Of a stretch of DNA of 24,735 nt, positions 1 to 6,466 are shown piece after piece (within the stretch, counting starts at the first letter, position 1; each line of letters opens with the position of its first letter). Origin of the DNA: Acidobacteriota bacterium (GTDB taxonomy: Bacteria; Acidobacteriota; Terriglobia; Acidiferrales; 2-02-FULL-67-57); assembly GCA_016189965.1 (NCBI GenBank), contig JACPRL010000113.1, forward strand, positions 1 through 24,735. Reading direction: 5' to 3'. The position numbers and the translations under genes were made by a program. The notes beneath the pieces are model-generated. The model worked only from the letters and a program-made list of their open reading frames with translations, searched no databases and was not told the DNA's origin.

Positions 1-650
1 ACCCCGGCGAAGGCGTCAAAGCCCCGCATGAAGCTCACCGGCCCGGAGGCAATCCCGCCCCCCGAAAGCGGCTCCATCGACCCGCGCAGGCTGGAAAAGT
101 TCGTCCCCGTCCCTGAGCCCCACTTGAACAGCATCCCTTCGGTCTTGGCCAGGCTCATGATGGAGTCCATCGCGTCCTGGATCGAGTTGATGAAGCAGGC
201 CGAGCACTGCGGCTTCGCCTGCACGCCCACGTTGAACCAAACGGGCGAATTGAAGGCCACCATCTGGTGCAGCAGCATATAGGTCAGCTCGTCCCGGAAC
301 GTCTCCCGGTCTTCCGCCGAGGCGAAGTAGCCCCCCTCCTCGCCCCACTGCGTAATCGCGTCGGCCACACGCCCCACCAAGTGCCGCACGCTCGCTTCCC
401 GCTCCGGCGTGCCCCGCTTGCCATGGAAGTACTTCGAGGCCACGATGTTGGTCGCCGTCTGCGACCAGTCGGTCGGCACCTCCACGCCTGCCTGCTCGAA
501 AATCACCTCGCCCTTTTCGTTCGTGATGGTCGCCGTCCGCCGCTCCCATTTCACCGTGTCGTACGGCGACACTCCTGGCTTAGTGAAATGCCGCTCGAAT
601 TTCAGCCCTGCTTTCGCTTTCGCGCTGGAGAGAATTTCCCGCTCGCCCAT
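1..650 (-). CDS. nrdJ: Adenosylcobalamin-dependent (class II) ribonucleotide reductase, N-terminal part
   Basis: The frame is open from the ATG at 650 to the window edge, so about 216 N-terminal residues are present and the catalytic remainder lies outside. Class II reductases convert ribonucleotides to deoxyribonucleotides in the cytoplasm using adenosylcobalamin. Recognisable stretches are FNSPVWFNVG, PQCSACFI, the KWGSGTGTNFSSLRG segment and SGGGIASGPVSFMRGFDAF, all typical of the NrdJ family. The start is supported by a GGGGCGACG stretch just upstream and by the lack of any further in-frame ATG before the leader. An NrdR-box core overlaps the upstream promoter. Family assignment is firm; only the truncated length is a limit. 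Confidence 0.93.
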   Translation of the reverse strand, partial: MGEREILSSAKAKAGLKFERHFTKPGVSPYDTVKWERRTATITNEKGEVIFEQAGVEVPTDWSQTATNIVASKYFHGKRGTPEREASVRHLVGRVADAITQWGEEGGYFASAEDRETFRDELTYMLLHQMVAFNSPVWFNVGVQAKPQCSACFINSIQDAMDSIMSLAKTEGMLFKWGSGTGTNFSSLRGSMEPLSGGGIASGPVSFMRGFDAFAG

Positions 651-717
651 GACTCGTCGCCCCTGAAGAAGTTGGATTTCTTGGCCTTCGCTGCCTGCGC
701 CCCCCAAAGCAACGCCG

Positions 718-742
718 GCAGGGAAGACCCAAAACTCCCTGC
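718..742. other. Hairpin in the nrdJ leader
   Basis: The arms GCAGGGA (718-724) and TCCCTGC (736-742) form a perfect 7-bp stem with an 11-nt loop, about 70 nt upstream of the nrdJ start. It would be transcribed in the nrdJ leader. No T-run follows it on the minus strand, so it is not an obvious intrinsic terminator. I found no cobalamin-riboswitch B12 box nearby. Role unknown. Confidence 0.35.
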
Positions 743-790
743 TCTCTGGCGCTGCTTTGCCGCTTAGCTTTAACGGCTTGCTGGGGGCGG

Positions 791-820
791 GTTATACGCC
801 CCTCGCTCTCCCCTTGTCAA
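791..820 (-). promoter_or_regulatory. Gene-proximal sigma-70-like promoter of nrdJ
   Basis: On the minus strand TTGACA (815-820) is followed after 18 nt by TATAAC (791-796). Both hexamers are near consensus. Transcription would start near 784, giving a leader of about 135 nt before nrdJ. Confidence 0.6.
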
Positions 821-829
821 GCGAAAAAT

Positions 830-861
830 ACAGCCTGTCGTACCTTCTCCCCTCAGGCTGT
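830..861. repeat. 8-bp inverted repeat between the two nrdJ promoters
   Basis: ACAGCCTG (830-837) and CAGGCTGT (854-861) are perfect inverted arms separated by 16 nt. The distal arm abuts the NrdR-box core. It could be an mRNA hairpin in transcripts from the distal promoter or a protein-binding dyad. Confidence 0.4.
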
Positions 862-871
862 CAATATATTG
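862..871. promoter_or_regulatory. NrdR-box core
   Basis: CAATATATTG is a perfect 10-bp palindrome and matches the central ten positions of the known NrdR box (core CwATATATwG). Upstream of a ribonucleotide reductase gene this is the expected place for the Zn-ribbon/ATP-cone repressor NrdR to bind. The flanks match the 16-bp consensus only partly, and no clear second box was found, although NrdR sites usually come in pairs. Confidence 0.65.
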
Positions 872-897
872 TAGGGCGAACACCCAGCGAAAGTCAA
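868..897 (-). promoter_or_regulatory. Distal nrdJ promoter overlapping the NrdR box
   Basis: On the minus strand TTGACT (892-897) is followed after 18 nt by TACAAT (868-873). The -10 element shares bases with the NrdR-box core, so a bound repressor would block polymerase directly. Confidence 0.55.
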
Positions 898-936
898 GCC
901 CCGTGAACCTTCGGGCACACACATGTCCGACGACCT

Positions 937-1029
937 GTCATCCCGAGCCCTTGGGTGCCTTGCCTGCCCTGCCTGTCCCGAGCGGAGTCGAGGGAAGCGA
1001 AGCCGAAGGGGCGGCGAGGGATCTGCTTT
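937..1029 (+). repeat. Degenerate dispersed-repeat copies (TGTCATCCCGAGC family)
   Basis: TGTCATCCCGAGC (937-949) is followed by a second degenerate copy that starts CTGTCCCGAGCGGAGTCGAG (973-992) and ends with GGCGAGGGATCTGC near 1025. The same core occurs as TGTCATTCTGAGCGAAGGG on the minus strand at 6411-6445. Such sequences are known as high-copy intergenic repeats in acidobacterial genomes. The rest of 651-1037 holds the nrdJ control region; I see no gene in it. Confidence 0.5.
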
Positions 1030-1037
1030 TCGACAGC

Positions 1038-2366
1038 TTAAACCGCGGGAGTTTGCAGATAGTCATCCAGCGCGTCCACGAACCGGTCGAGCTCAGCGAA
1101 GCTGTGGTAGATGTGGGTCGAGAGCCGCAGCCGCGTCGGGGACGTCCCCCGGATGCGAATGCGGTGCTTTTCGTAGAGCCTCTGCTGCAGCTTCATCCGC
1201 TCCAGGCCGGGAAAGTTCACCGCCAGGATGCCGCCGGTGAACTCCTCGCCCGCCGCTGAGTGCAGCTCCGCCCCGGGCAGCCGCGCCACTCGCTCCTTCA
1301 GATAGGCGTGGAGTTGCCGGATGCGCCGCTCGATGCGCTCCGGGCCAAGCGCCTGCCAGAACCGAATCGCCGCTACGAGCCCCGCCAGGATGCTCGCGTT
1401 CGTGCTCCCGAACTGTTGCAGCCGCCCGGCGCGAATGTCCCGGTTGTCCCACTCGCCCGTGGCAATGGTCGTCCAGAGCAGGTCGCACACCTCGTCGCGC
1501 ACGTAGAGCAGCCCGCAGCCCTTGGGCGCCAGCAGCCACTTGTGGGGGCTGGAGACGTAGAAGTCGCAGCCGACCTCCTTCACATTCACCCCGAGCATCC
1601 CCACCGCGTGCGCGCCGTCCACGAGCGTCAGCAGGCCGCGCTCCCGCGCCCAGGCGCAAATCTCCCGCACCGGCATCACCAACCCCGTTGTCGTCGTCAC
1701 GTGGCTCACCATCACCACCCGCGTCCGCTCCGTGCATCCCTCCTCCAGGAGATTCAGGATTTGTTCCTTGCTCTGGGGCGGCTTGGGCAGCGTCACTTGC
1801 TTGACCCCGATGCCGTAGCGTTTCTGCTTCAGCAGCCAGGGGTTGAGCCCGCTCGGATGCTCCTCGTCGGTGGTCAACACTTCATCGCCCGCCCGCAGGT
1901 CGAGCCCGTTGGCCACGTAGTTCAGCCCCTCGGTCGCATTCCGCACCAGCGCCAGCTCCTCCATCCGCGCCCCGATGAACTCCGCCATCGGCCGCCGATA
2001 CTGGTCCCACAGTCCATAGCCCCACAGCGGGTACTGCTCGGTGTCCTCGTTCTCCATCTGTTCTTCGTGCAGAATGCTTTCGATGAACGCCCGCAAGACC
2101 GGCAGCGGGCACGAGCCCACCGTCCCGTTGTTCAGGTAAAGGAACCCGGGCCGGAAGACGAACTGCCGCCGCAGCTCCGCCCAGTAGCTTTCCGGCCTGC
2201 GCCGGAAGAGCTCCTCGGACGGCAACGGCGGGTCTTTCGCGCACACCAGCCGCTCGATCAGCCCAGGCGCCGCCGCCTCCCAGGCCGCCAGTTCGCGCCC
2301 GGGCACCAGCCCCGCCAGCGCCGCCGCGGCTCCTATCGCTTGCAGAAACGTGCGCCGCTCCAGCAT
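1038..2366 (-). CDS. Class V aminotransferase-fold PLP enzyme (isopenicillin N epimerase-like), exported form
   Basis: This 442-residue protein belongs to the fold type I, class V aminotransferase family (cysteine desulfurase / CefD-like). LVDGAHAVG holds the Asp that contacts the pyridine nitrogen, and SSPHKWLLAPKG holds the Schiff-base Lys at about residue 276. VRNATEGLNYV near residue 140 fits the phosphate-binding region. The N-terminus, MLERRTFLQAIGAAAALAGL, looks like a Tat signal with a twin-Arg motif. I chose the ATG at 2366 because GGAGGT sits 4 nt upstream and the signal starts there; a GTG at 2435 in the same frame would add 23 residues without signal character. It lies 69 nt after the small gene at 2436-2750. 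The substrate cannot be deduced. Confidence 0.85.
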   Translation of the reverse strand: MLERRTFLQAIGAAAALAGLVPGRELAAWEAAAPGLIERLVCAKDPPLPSEELFRRRPESYWAELRRQFVFRPGFLYLNNGTVGSCPLPVLRAFIESILHEEQMENEDTEQYPLWGYGLWDQYRRPMAEFIGARMEELALVRNATEGLNYVANGLDLRAGDEVLTTDEEHPSGLNPWLLKQKRYGIGVKQVTLPKPPQSKEQILNLLEEGCTERTRVVMVSHVTTTTGLVMPVREICAWARERGLLTLVDGAHAVGMLGVNVKEVGCDFYVSSPHKWLLAPKGCGLLYVRDEVCDLLWTTIATGEWDNRDIRAGRLQQFGSTNASILAGLVAAIRFWQALGPERIERRIRQLHAYLKERVARLPGAELHSAAGEEFTGGILAVNFPGLERMKLQQRLYEKHRIRIRGTSPTRLRLSTHIYHSFAELDRFVDALDDYLQTPAV

Positions 2367-2381
2367 CTTGACCTCCGGTGC

Positions 2382-2410
2382 CCAGTTGGGCAAAACTGGT
2401 GCCGATTGTA
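2382..2410 (-). promoter_or_regulatory. Possible internal promoter and palindrome before the aminotransferase
   Basis: On the minus strand TACAAT (2405-2410) could be a -10 element for the aminotransferase. Between it and the ribosome binding site lies a perfect inverted repeat, CCAGTT-N6-AACTGG (2382-2399). The -35 region is weak, so the promoter is uncertain; the palindrome could be a leader hairpin or an operator. Confidence 0.35.
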
Positions 2411-2435
2411 GCCAAAGCGGCAGGCAGCGACTCAC

Positions 2436-2750
2436 TCAGGTGAGCCTGAGGTCTTTCCAGGCCGGATAGCGCATCAGCCGCCCTTCGCACACGTTCCCGA
2501 TGTAGCGCCCTTCGCAATTGAACTGCAGGATGCGTTTTCCCTTGCGCGCCAGCGCCGCCCAGCGCGATTTCGTCTCTGGGTTCTGCTCAATCGCGGCCAG
2601 CCGGTGCGTCCCGTAGGAGAAATCTACCGTGCGCAACTTCCGCGCCCGCGTATGCCCGACCGGGTAGCGCCTGCCCTCGAGCTCCACCGCTGTCTTCCCC
2701 TCCGCCAGCACCTGCTGCCACACCGCGATCAGCGTCTCGGCCAGCGTCAT
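2436..2750 (-). CDS. Conserved-looking small protein of unknown function
   Basis: This 104-residue soluble protein has no signal peptide or membrane segment. It starts MTLAETLIAVWQQVLAEGK and is rich in basic residues in the middle (HTRARKLRTVDFSYGTHR). I do not recognise a family. The start ATG is preceded by GAGGA and by a good promoter at 2772-2800, and the codon use resembles its neighbours, which together favour a real gene. It is the first gene of a probable two-gene unit with the aminotransferase. Nothing in the sequence tells its role. Confidence 0.7.
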   Translation of the reverse strand: MTLAETLIAVWQQVLAEGKTAVELEGRRYPVGHTRARKLRTVDFSYGTHRLAAIEQNPETKSRWAALARKGKRILQFNCEGRYIGNVCEGRLMRYPAWKDLRLT

Positions 2751-2771
2751 CCAAGTCCTCGTCGGGCGGGC

Positions 2772-2800
2772 ATCCTACGCCTGTGGTCTGGCTGGGTCAA
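2772..2800 (-). promoter_or_regulatory. Sigma-70-like promoter for the 2436-2750 gene
   Basis: On the minus strand TTGACC (2795-2800) is followed after exactly 17 nt by TAGGAT (2772-2777). A start near 2765 leaves a leader of about 15 nt that carries the GAGGA ribosome binding site. It probably also feeds the aminotransferase gene. Confidence 0.6.
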
Positions 2801-2813
2801 CCGACCGAGGTCG

Positions 2814-4289
2814 CTAAACCGGTGCGCGGCGTGCCAGTCGCCGCACCGCCGGGTCGGCCGCCAGGCGCTCCAAGTCAGCGATGAGCCGGCGCAGATGCTT
2901 CTCGCGAGTCTCGTAGTTGATGACCATCATGCGCAGCACCCGCGCGCCGTGCAGCCGAGTGGCGGAAATCCACGCCCACCCGCGCCGCACCATCTCTTCC
3001 GCCAAGGTCAGATTCATCTGTTGCTCGAAGCGGGTCAGGGAACCGACGGGAATCCGACGCCGCGCGGCACGCGCTTCGCCGCAGTAGGTAAAGCAGGTGA
3101 TGGGCAAGGGCGATTCGCTCACGGTGCCGAACTGTGGCCGGGCCGCCAGCCAGCCGCGAAAGCGCTCGCCGAGCCGCATCTGTTCGGCAAAATGCGCGTC
3201 GTAGGCCCCGCGGCCGTAGCTCTGGAGCACCAGCCACAACTTCAAACCCAGAAACCGCCGCGACCACTGCATGCCCAGTTGGTAATTCTCCACCGGCGCC
3301 CCGCGCGGCACATAGGCCGCCTGCACCCCGAACGGGCACACGGCCGCCTTTCGGTCCCGCACCAGCACTACACCGAGGGGAAACGGCATGGCCAGCCATT
3401 TGTGCGGATCGACCGTCAACGAGTCCGCCCGACGAATCGCTCCCCACAAGCGTCGGAAGCGCGGCGACAGGATGAGCGCGCCGCCATAGGCTCCGTCCAC
3501 GTGCAGCCACAGACGCTCACGGCGGCACAAACGCACCAGCGTCGCCAGCGGGTCCAGAGCCCCGCTGCTGGTGGTACCGAACGTGCCCACCACACAGAAC
3601 GGAGAATAACCGGCGCGTCGATCGCGCCGGACCTGCTGCGCCAGCACATCGGGGCGCAGGGCGAAAGAGGCATGGCTGGGAATCCACCTGACGGCCTCGC
3701 GGCCCAACCCCAGCAGGTCGGCGAATTTCTCCAAGGAGTGGTGCGCCTCCTCGGAAACGTAGAAGACAGGCTGGCGACGCAGCGCGCGCAGCCCGCCGCG
3801 GCCCACGGCCGGCCAGCGGTGATTGAGCGCCACCTTCAACGCCACCAGGTTGGCTTCCGAGCCACCGGAGGTGAACTGGCCAAGCCCGCGCCGCCAGCCG
3901 AGCGCCTCCAGAAACCACCCCAGCGTTTCCCGCTCCAGAGCGGTAGCGCCGGGGGCGTGCGCCTCCACCGCGAGCTGCTGGTTCAGCAGGGAAGCCAGAG
4001 CGTCGCCCAGCACACCCGCCCATACGGGGCGGGGATTCATCAACCCGTAGTAGCGGGGTGAATAGAGATGGCAAGCATTGCGCGATAAGTAACGGGTCGC
4101 GTGCCGCAGCACCCGTTCCACCGCCTGCTTTTTCTGCGGAAGCGGCCCCGGCTGGCGCCGTTCGCGGCGCTCGAGCACCGGTGTCCGCTCGTCCGACGCG
4201 TGCCGCGCATAGGCAAGGCCCAATTCCCCTAATAGCCGCCACAGGCGCCGCGCCTGGCCCGGGCTTACAGAAAAATCGCTCCCTGCCAT
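2814..4289 (-). CDS. PLP-dependent group II amino-acid decarboxylase (aromatic-L-amino-acid/glutamate type)
   Basis: The 491-residue protein has the full group II decarboxylase pattern: an N-terminal segment with YYGLMNPRP, TSGGSEANLVAL for cofactor phosphate binding, EEAHHSLEKFADLLGLG with the His that stacks on PLP, HVDGAYGGALIL with the cofactor Asp, and SLTVDPHKWLAMPF with the Schiff-base Lys at about residue 297. Its length fits the aromatic amino-acid/tyrosine decarboxylase branch. Enzymes of this group release CO2 from amino acids such as Phe, Tyr, Trp or Glu; the exact substrate cannot be read from the sequence. Cytoplasmic; no signal peptide. The ribosome binding site is weak (TTAGGA). 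Likely monocistronic, as it is 63 nt from the next gene, which has its own promoter. Confidence 0.88.
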   Translation of the reverse strand: MAGSDFSVSPGQARRLWRLLGELGLAYARHASDERTPVLERRERRQPGPLPQKKQAVERVLRHATRYLSRNACHLYSPRYYGLMNPRPVWAGVLGDALASLLNQQLAVEAHAPGATALERETLGWFLEALGWRRGLGQFTSGGSEANLVALKVALNHRWPAVGRGGLRALRRQPVFYVSEEAHHSLEKFADLLGLGREAVRWIPSHASFALRPDVLAQQVRRDRRAGYSPFCVVGTFGTTSSGALDPLATLVRLCRRERLWLHVDGAYGGALILSPRFRRLWGAIRRADSLTVDPHKWLAMPFPLGVVLVRDRKAAVCPFGVQAAYVPRGAPVENYQLGMQWSRRFLGLKLWLVLQSYGRGAYDAHFAEQMRLGERFRGWLAARPQFGTVSESPLPITCFTYCGEARAARRRIPVGSLTRFEQQMNLTLAEEMVRRGWAWISATRLHGARVLRMMVINYETREKHLRRLIADLERLAADPAVRRLARRAPV

Positions 4290-4379
4290 CGGTGCATTCC
4301 TAACCTAGCATCCGCGCCGCTGCAACAGCCAAAATGGCCGCGAGGAGAGAAGTTAGTCGGATGCATTTGCCTTCTGCGC

Positions 4380-4385
4380 TATAAT
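4380..4385 (+). promoter_or_regulatory. -10 element for the 4405 gene
   Basis: A consensus TATAAT lies 19 nt upstream of the ATG at 4405, with GGAGG in between. The expected -35 position has no good hexamer, and the leader would be only about a dozen nucleotides long. Confidence 0.45.
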
Positions 4386-4404
4386 CGCCGCAGGAGGACG
4401 AGCC

Positions 4405-5052
4405 ATGCTTCGCAGAACCGTCTTAGCCGCGGCCGCCTTGTTGCTGCTGCCCCTCATTCTCAGTGCCTACACCGTGGTGCTCAAGGACGGCCGGCGCATT
4501 GAAGCTCGGTCGCCTTACACCATCGAAGGCAACGTCGCCGTCTTCGTTGGCGCCGACGGCAGCCCCTACCGCATCCCGTTGGAGCAGATCGACCGCATTG
4601 CCACCCTGGCCGCCAATCGGCAGGAGCGGCCCCGCTCCAAGGTCTGGACCAACGATGACATCGAGCAGCTCAAGCAGCGCGGGCCCGCCCCTGTCGCGGC
4701 ACTGGGCGAGGCCGCTCCTCCGGCCGAGGCAGCCGCCGAAGGCGAGCCGGCCACGCCCGGCGGTGAAGGTCAAGCCCTGCCGCCCAAGGAGGAGACCCGC
4801 GAATACTGGCAGGAGCGCCTGAAGCCCCTGCAGGAGCAGTTGGCCGCGATTGACCAAGAGATCAACCGACTGCGCAGCGGCCAGGGGCGCGCCGTCTCCA
4901 ACGCCGTCGACATCAATACCGATGCCCCCGGCGTGGACGTCGCCGACACCATCCGCCGGCTCGAGCAGCGCCGCACCCAGGTTCAGCAGCAGATTGCCGC
5001 CCTGCAGGACGAAGCCCGCCGCCGCGGCATCCCGCCCGGCTGGGTCCGCTGA
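4405..5052 (+). CDS. Exported protein with a KDG-type N-terminal domain and C-terminal coiled coil
   Basis: The 215-residue product begins with a clear signal peptide (MLRRTVLAAAALLLLPLILS). It continues with a short beta-rich segment, YTVVLKDGRRIEARSPYTIEGNVAVF..., of a kind seen in many secreted acidobacterial proteins. A linker rich in Ala, Pro and Glu follows (about 90-130). The C-terminal half, from EYWQERLKPLQEQLAAIDQEINRL on, has heptad-like Leu/Ile spacing and probably forms a coiled coil. GGAGG lies 7 nt before the ATG. It is convergent with the sulfurtransferase gene. No catalytic motif is visible and the function is unknown. Confidence 0.75.
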   Translation: MLRRTVLAAAALLLLPLILSAYTVVLKDGRRIEARSPYTIEGNVAVFVGADGSPYRIPLEQIDRIATLAANRQERPRSKVWTNDDIEQLKQRGPAPVAALGEAAPPAEAAAEGEPATPGGEGQALPPKEETREYWQERLKPLQEQLAAIDQEINRLRSGQGRAVSNAVDINTDAPGVDVADTIRRLEQRRTQVQQQIAALQDEARRRGIPPGWVR

Positions 5053-5064
5053 GCCTGTCTCGCC

Positions 5065-5904
5065 CTAGCGCTCGATCGGCACGCCCACTAGGTTCCCCCA
5101 CTCCGTCCACGACCCGTCGTAGTTCTTCACCTTGTCGTAGCCGAGCAGGTAGCGCAGCACGAACCAGGTGTGCGAGCTGCGCTCACCAATGCGGCAGTAG
5201 GCGATGGTAGGCTTCTTCGAGTCTACCCCACTGCCCTCGTAGAGCTGCTTCAGCTCCTCGACCGAGCGGAACGTCCCGTCCTCGTTCACCGCCTTTGACC
5301 ACGGGATGTTCCTCGCCCCTGGAATGTGCCCGCCGCGCTGAGCGGTCTCCGGCAGGCCCGGCGGGGCGATGATCTTCCCGGTGAACTCGTCGGGCGAGCG
5401 CACGTCCACCAGGTTGTGCGAGCCTTTGCCCAGCAGGCTGGAGACTTCTTCCTTGCGTGCCCGGATGTTCTCGTCAGGCGGCTTCGCTCTGTAGGTCGTC
5501 GGCGGCACCGTCGCCGCTTCCGTGGTCAGCGGGCGCTTCTCTTCAATCCACTTCTTCCGCCCCCCGTTCATCACCCGCACGTCCTGGTGCCCGTAGTACT
5601 TGAACTGCCAGAACGCCCAGGTGGCGAACCAGTTGTTGTTGTCGCCGTAGACCACGACGGTCGAGTCGTTGGCGATGGCCGACCGACCGCACAGCTTCTC
5701 GAACTCCGCTTGGCTGATCAGGTCGCGCCGCACCGCGTCCTGGAGCTGCGTCTGCCAGTTCCAGCCCAGCGCCCCTGGGATGTGGCCCTGGTCGTAGGCC
5801 GTCGTGTCCACATCCACTTCGATAATGCGCACCTTCGGATCCTTCAGATGGTCCGCCACCCATTGAGTGGGAACCAGAACTTCCGGCCGTGCATAGTCAC
5901 CCAT
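5065..5904 (-). CDS. Thiosulfate/3-mercaptopyruvate sulfurtransferase, two rhodanese domains
   Basis: The 279-residue protein has two rhodanese domains. The inactive N-terminal domain contains DTTAYDQGHIPGALGWNW; the catalytic C-terminal domain contains LVDVRSPDEF and the active loop CRIGERSSHTWF with the sulfur-carrying Cys at about residue 237. The CRxGERSSHTWF loop is typical of CysA/SseA-type thiosulfate sulfurtransferases. It moves sulfane sulfur from a donor to a thiol or cyanide acceptor in the cytoplasm; there is no signal peptide. GGAGGG precedes the ATG at 5904. The leader carries a nine-cysteine ORF and a hairpin (5963-6075), which suggests cysteine-dependent control of expression. 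Confidence 0.9.
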   Translation of the reverse strand: MGDYARPEVLVPTQWVADHLKDPKVRIIEVDVDTTAYDQGHIPGALGWNWQTQLQDAVRRDLISQAEFEKLCGRSAIANDSTVVVYGDNNNWFATWAFWQFKYYGHQDVRVMNGGRKKWIEEKRPLTTEAATVPPTTYRAKPPDENIRARKEEVSSLLGKGSHNLVDVRSPDEFTGKIIAPPGLPETAQRGGHIPGARNIPWSKAVNEDGTFRSVEELKQLYEGSGVDSKKPTIAYCRIGERSSHTWFVLRYLLGYDKVKNYDGSWTEWGNLVGVPIER

Positions 5905-5962
5905 GGCAATCCCTCCGTTCGAACTGGATTTGAAATTAGATGAAACGCGACGACGATAGGAC

Positions 5963-5987
5963 GCGGCGGCCGCCTAGCGACCGCCGC
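5963..5987 (-). promoter_or_regulatory. Candidate attenuator hairpin at the end of the cysteine-rich leader ORF
   Basis: GCGGCGG (5963-5969) and CCGCCGC (5981-5987) form a perfect 7-bp stem. It can continue past one mismatch into CGC/GCG with the leader ORF's stop codon in the apical loop. A ribosome stalled at the Cys codons or terminating at the stop would change whether this hairpin forms. It ends about 60 nt before the sulfurtransferase start. Confidence 0.45.
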
Positions 5988-6075
5988 TACAGGAGCACCG
6001 GACGAAACAGCAGCAGACCGGGCACACACAGCAGGCGAGTAAGCACCCTGCTCGCGCCTGCGCTCGCGTGGTCAT
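5974..6075 (-). CDS. Cysteine-rich leader peptide upstream of the sulfurtransferase
   Basis: A 33-codon ORF starts with ATG at 6075. It encodes MTTRAQARAG followed by CLLACCVCPVCCCFVRCSC and SGGR: nine cysteines in 19 residues, using both TGC and TGT. No Shine-Dalgarno sequence precedes it, and a TTGACA element lies 40 nt upstream of the ATG, so it may be leaderless or nearly so. In mycobacteria, leaderless polycysteine ORFs upstream of sulfur-metabolism genes are reported to act as cysteine-responsive attenuators, and this ORF has the same position relative to a CysA-type sulfurtransferase. The alternative is a chance ORF, but Cys clustering of this density is unlikely by chance. Confidence 0.6.
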   Translation of the reverse strand: MTTRAQARAGCLLACCVCPVCCCFVRCSCSGGR

Positions 6076-6088
6076 TGCTGGTAGCACT

Positions 6089-6120
6089 ACTACACTGCTC
6101 CGACCGCTCCGGATTGTCAA
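6089..6120 (-). promoter_or_regulatory. Possible promoter of the leader ORF and sulfurtransferase
   Basis: On the minus strand a consensus TTGACA (6115-6120) is followed by TGTAGT (6089-6094) after 20 nt. The long spacer makes the -10 assignment uncertain. Transcription would start only a few nucleotides before the leader ORF's ATG at 6075. Confidence 0.4.
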
Positions 6121-6135
6121 GCCTCGCTGCGAGCC

Positions 6136-6399
6136 TCACCCCACCGCTTCTAGCTTGCCCTCGCGCCACTCCTGCTCCACCCGCCACAGCCAGTCGTGGT
6201 GGAATTTTTCCCGTGCAAACCACGCTTCGATCTCTTCCCGTCCCGGCGCTTCGTACTCCACCAGCATCTTCCCTTCTGTCAGGTTCACGGCGATGCAGCG
6301 CACCTGGAATGCTTCCGCCCTTGCCAGCCGCGCTGCCAATACCTCCGCCCCCTGGCGCGTCAGGCAAGCCAACGTGTGCAAGCTCAAATAGCGCGGCAT
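6136..6399 (-). CDS. Small ferredoxin-fold-like protein, resembles DUF4242 (nickel-binding SCO4226-like) proteins
   Basis: The 87-residue protein starts MPRYLSLHTLACLTRQGAEV and contains FQVRCIAVNLTEGKMLVEYEAPGREEIEAWF, which follows the strand-turn-strand-helix pattern of the small DUF4242-type proteins. It ends in the Trp-rich stretch KFHHDWLWRVEQEW. It has no signal peptide. GAGGT lies just upstream of the ATG. The family resemblance comes from pattern only, and the function is unknown. It is divergent from the methyltransferase gene. Confidence 0.65.
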   Translation of the reverse strand: MPRYLSLHTLACLTRQGAEVLAARLARAEAFQVRCIAVNLTEGKMLVEYEAPGREEIEAWFAREKFHHDWLWRVEQEWREGKLEAVG

Positions 6400-6410
6400 A
6401 GGGACCTCAA

Positions 6411-6445
6411 CGGGCGAGATTCTTCCCTTCGCTCAGAATGACAGA
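6411..6445 (-). repeat. Dispersed intergenic repeat (TGTCATTCTGAGCGAAGGG family)
   Basis: Read on the minus strand the segment contains TGTCATTCTGAGCGAAGGG followed by AAGAATCTCGCCCG. It shares the TGTCATyCyGAGC core with 937-949. It fills the divergent gap between the 6136-6399 gene and the methyltransferase gene and would overlap the latter's -35 region. Confidence 0.55.
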
Positions 6446-6451
6446 CGAACC

Positions 6452-6457
6452 TATAAT
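6452..6457 (+). promoter_or_regulatory. -10 element giving a leaderless or near-leaderless start for pcm
   Basis: A perfect TATAAT ends 9 nt before the ATG at 6467. Transcription would begin within a few bases of the start codon, leaving no room for a Shine-Dalgarno sequence, and none is visible. The -35 region is weak. Confidence 0.5.
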
Positions 6458-6466
6458 GCTTCTGTC

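Noticed and set aside
651..860. Cobalamin riboswitch before nrdJ
   Set aside because: The leader is long enough for part of one, but I see no B12-box sequence, only simple hairpins.
2604..4061. 485-codon plus-strand ORF opposite the decarboxylase
   Set aside because: Shadow of the decarboxylase and small gene; composition is Arg/Gln/Pro/His-rich without motifs.
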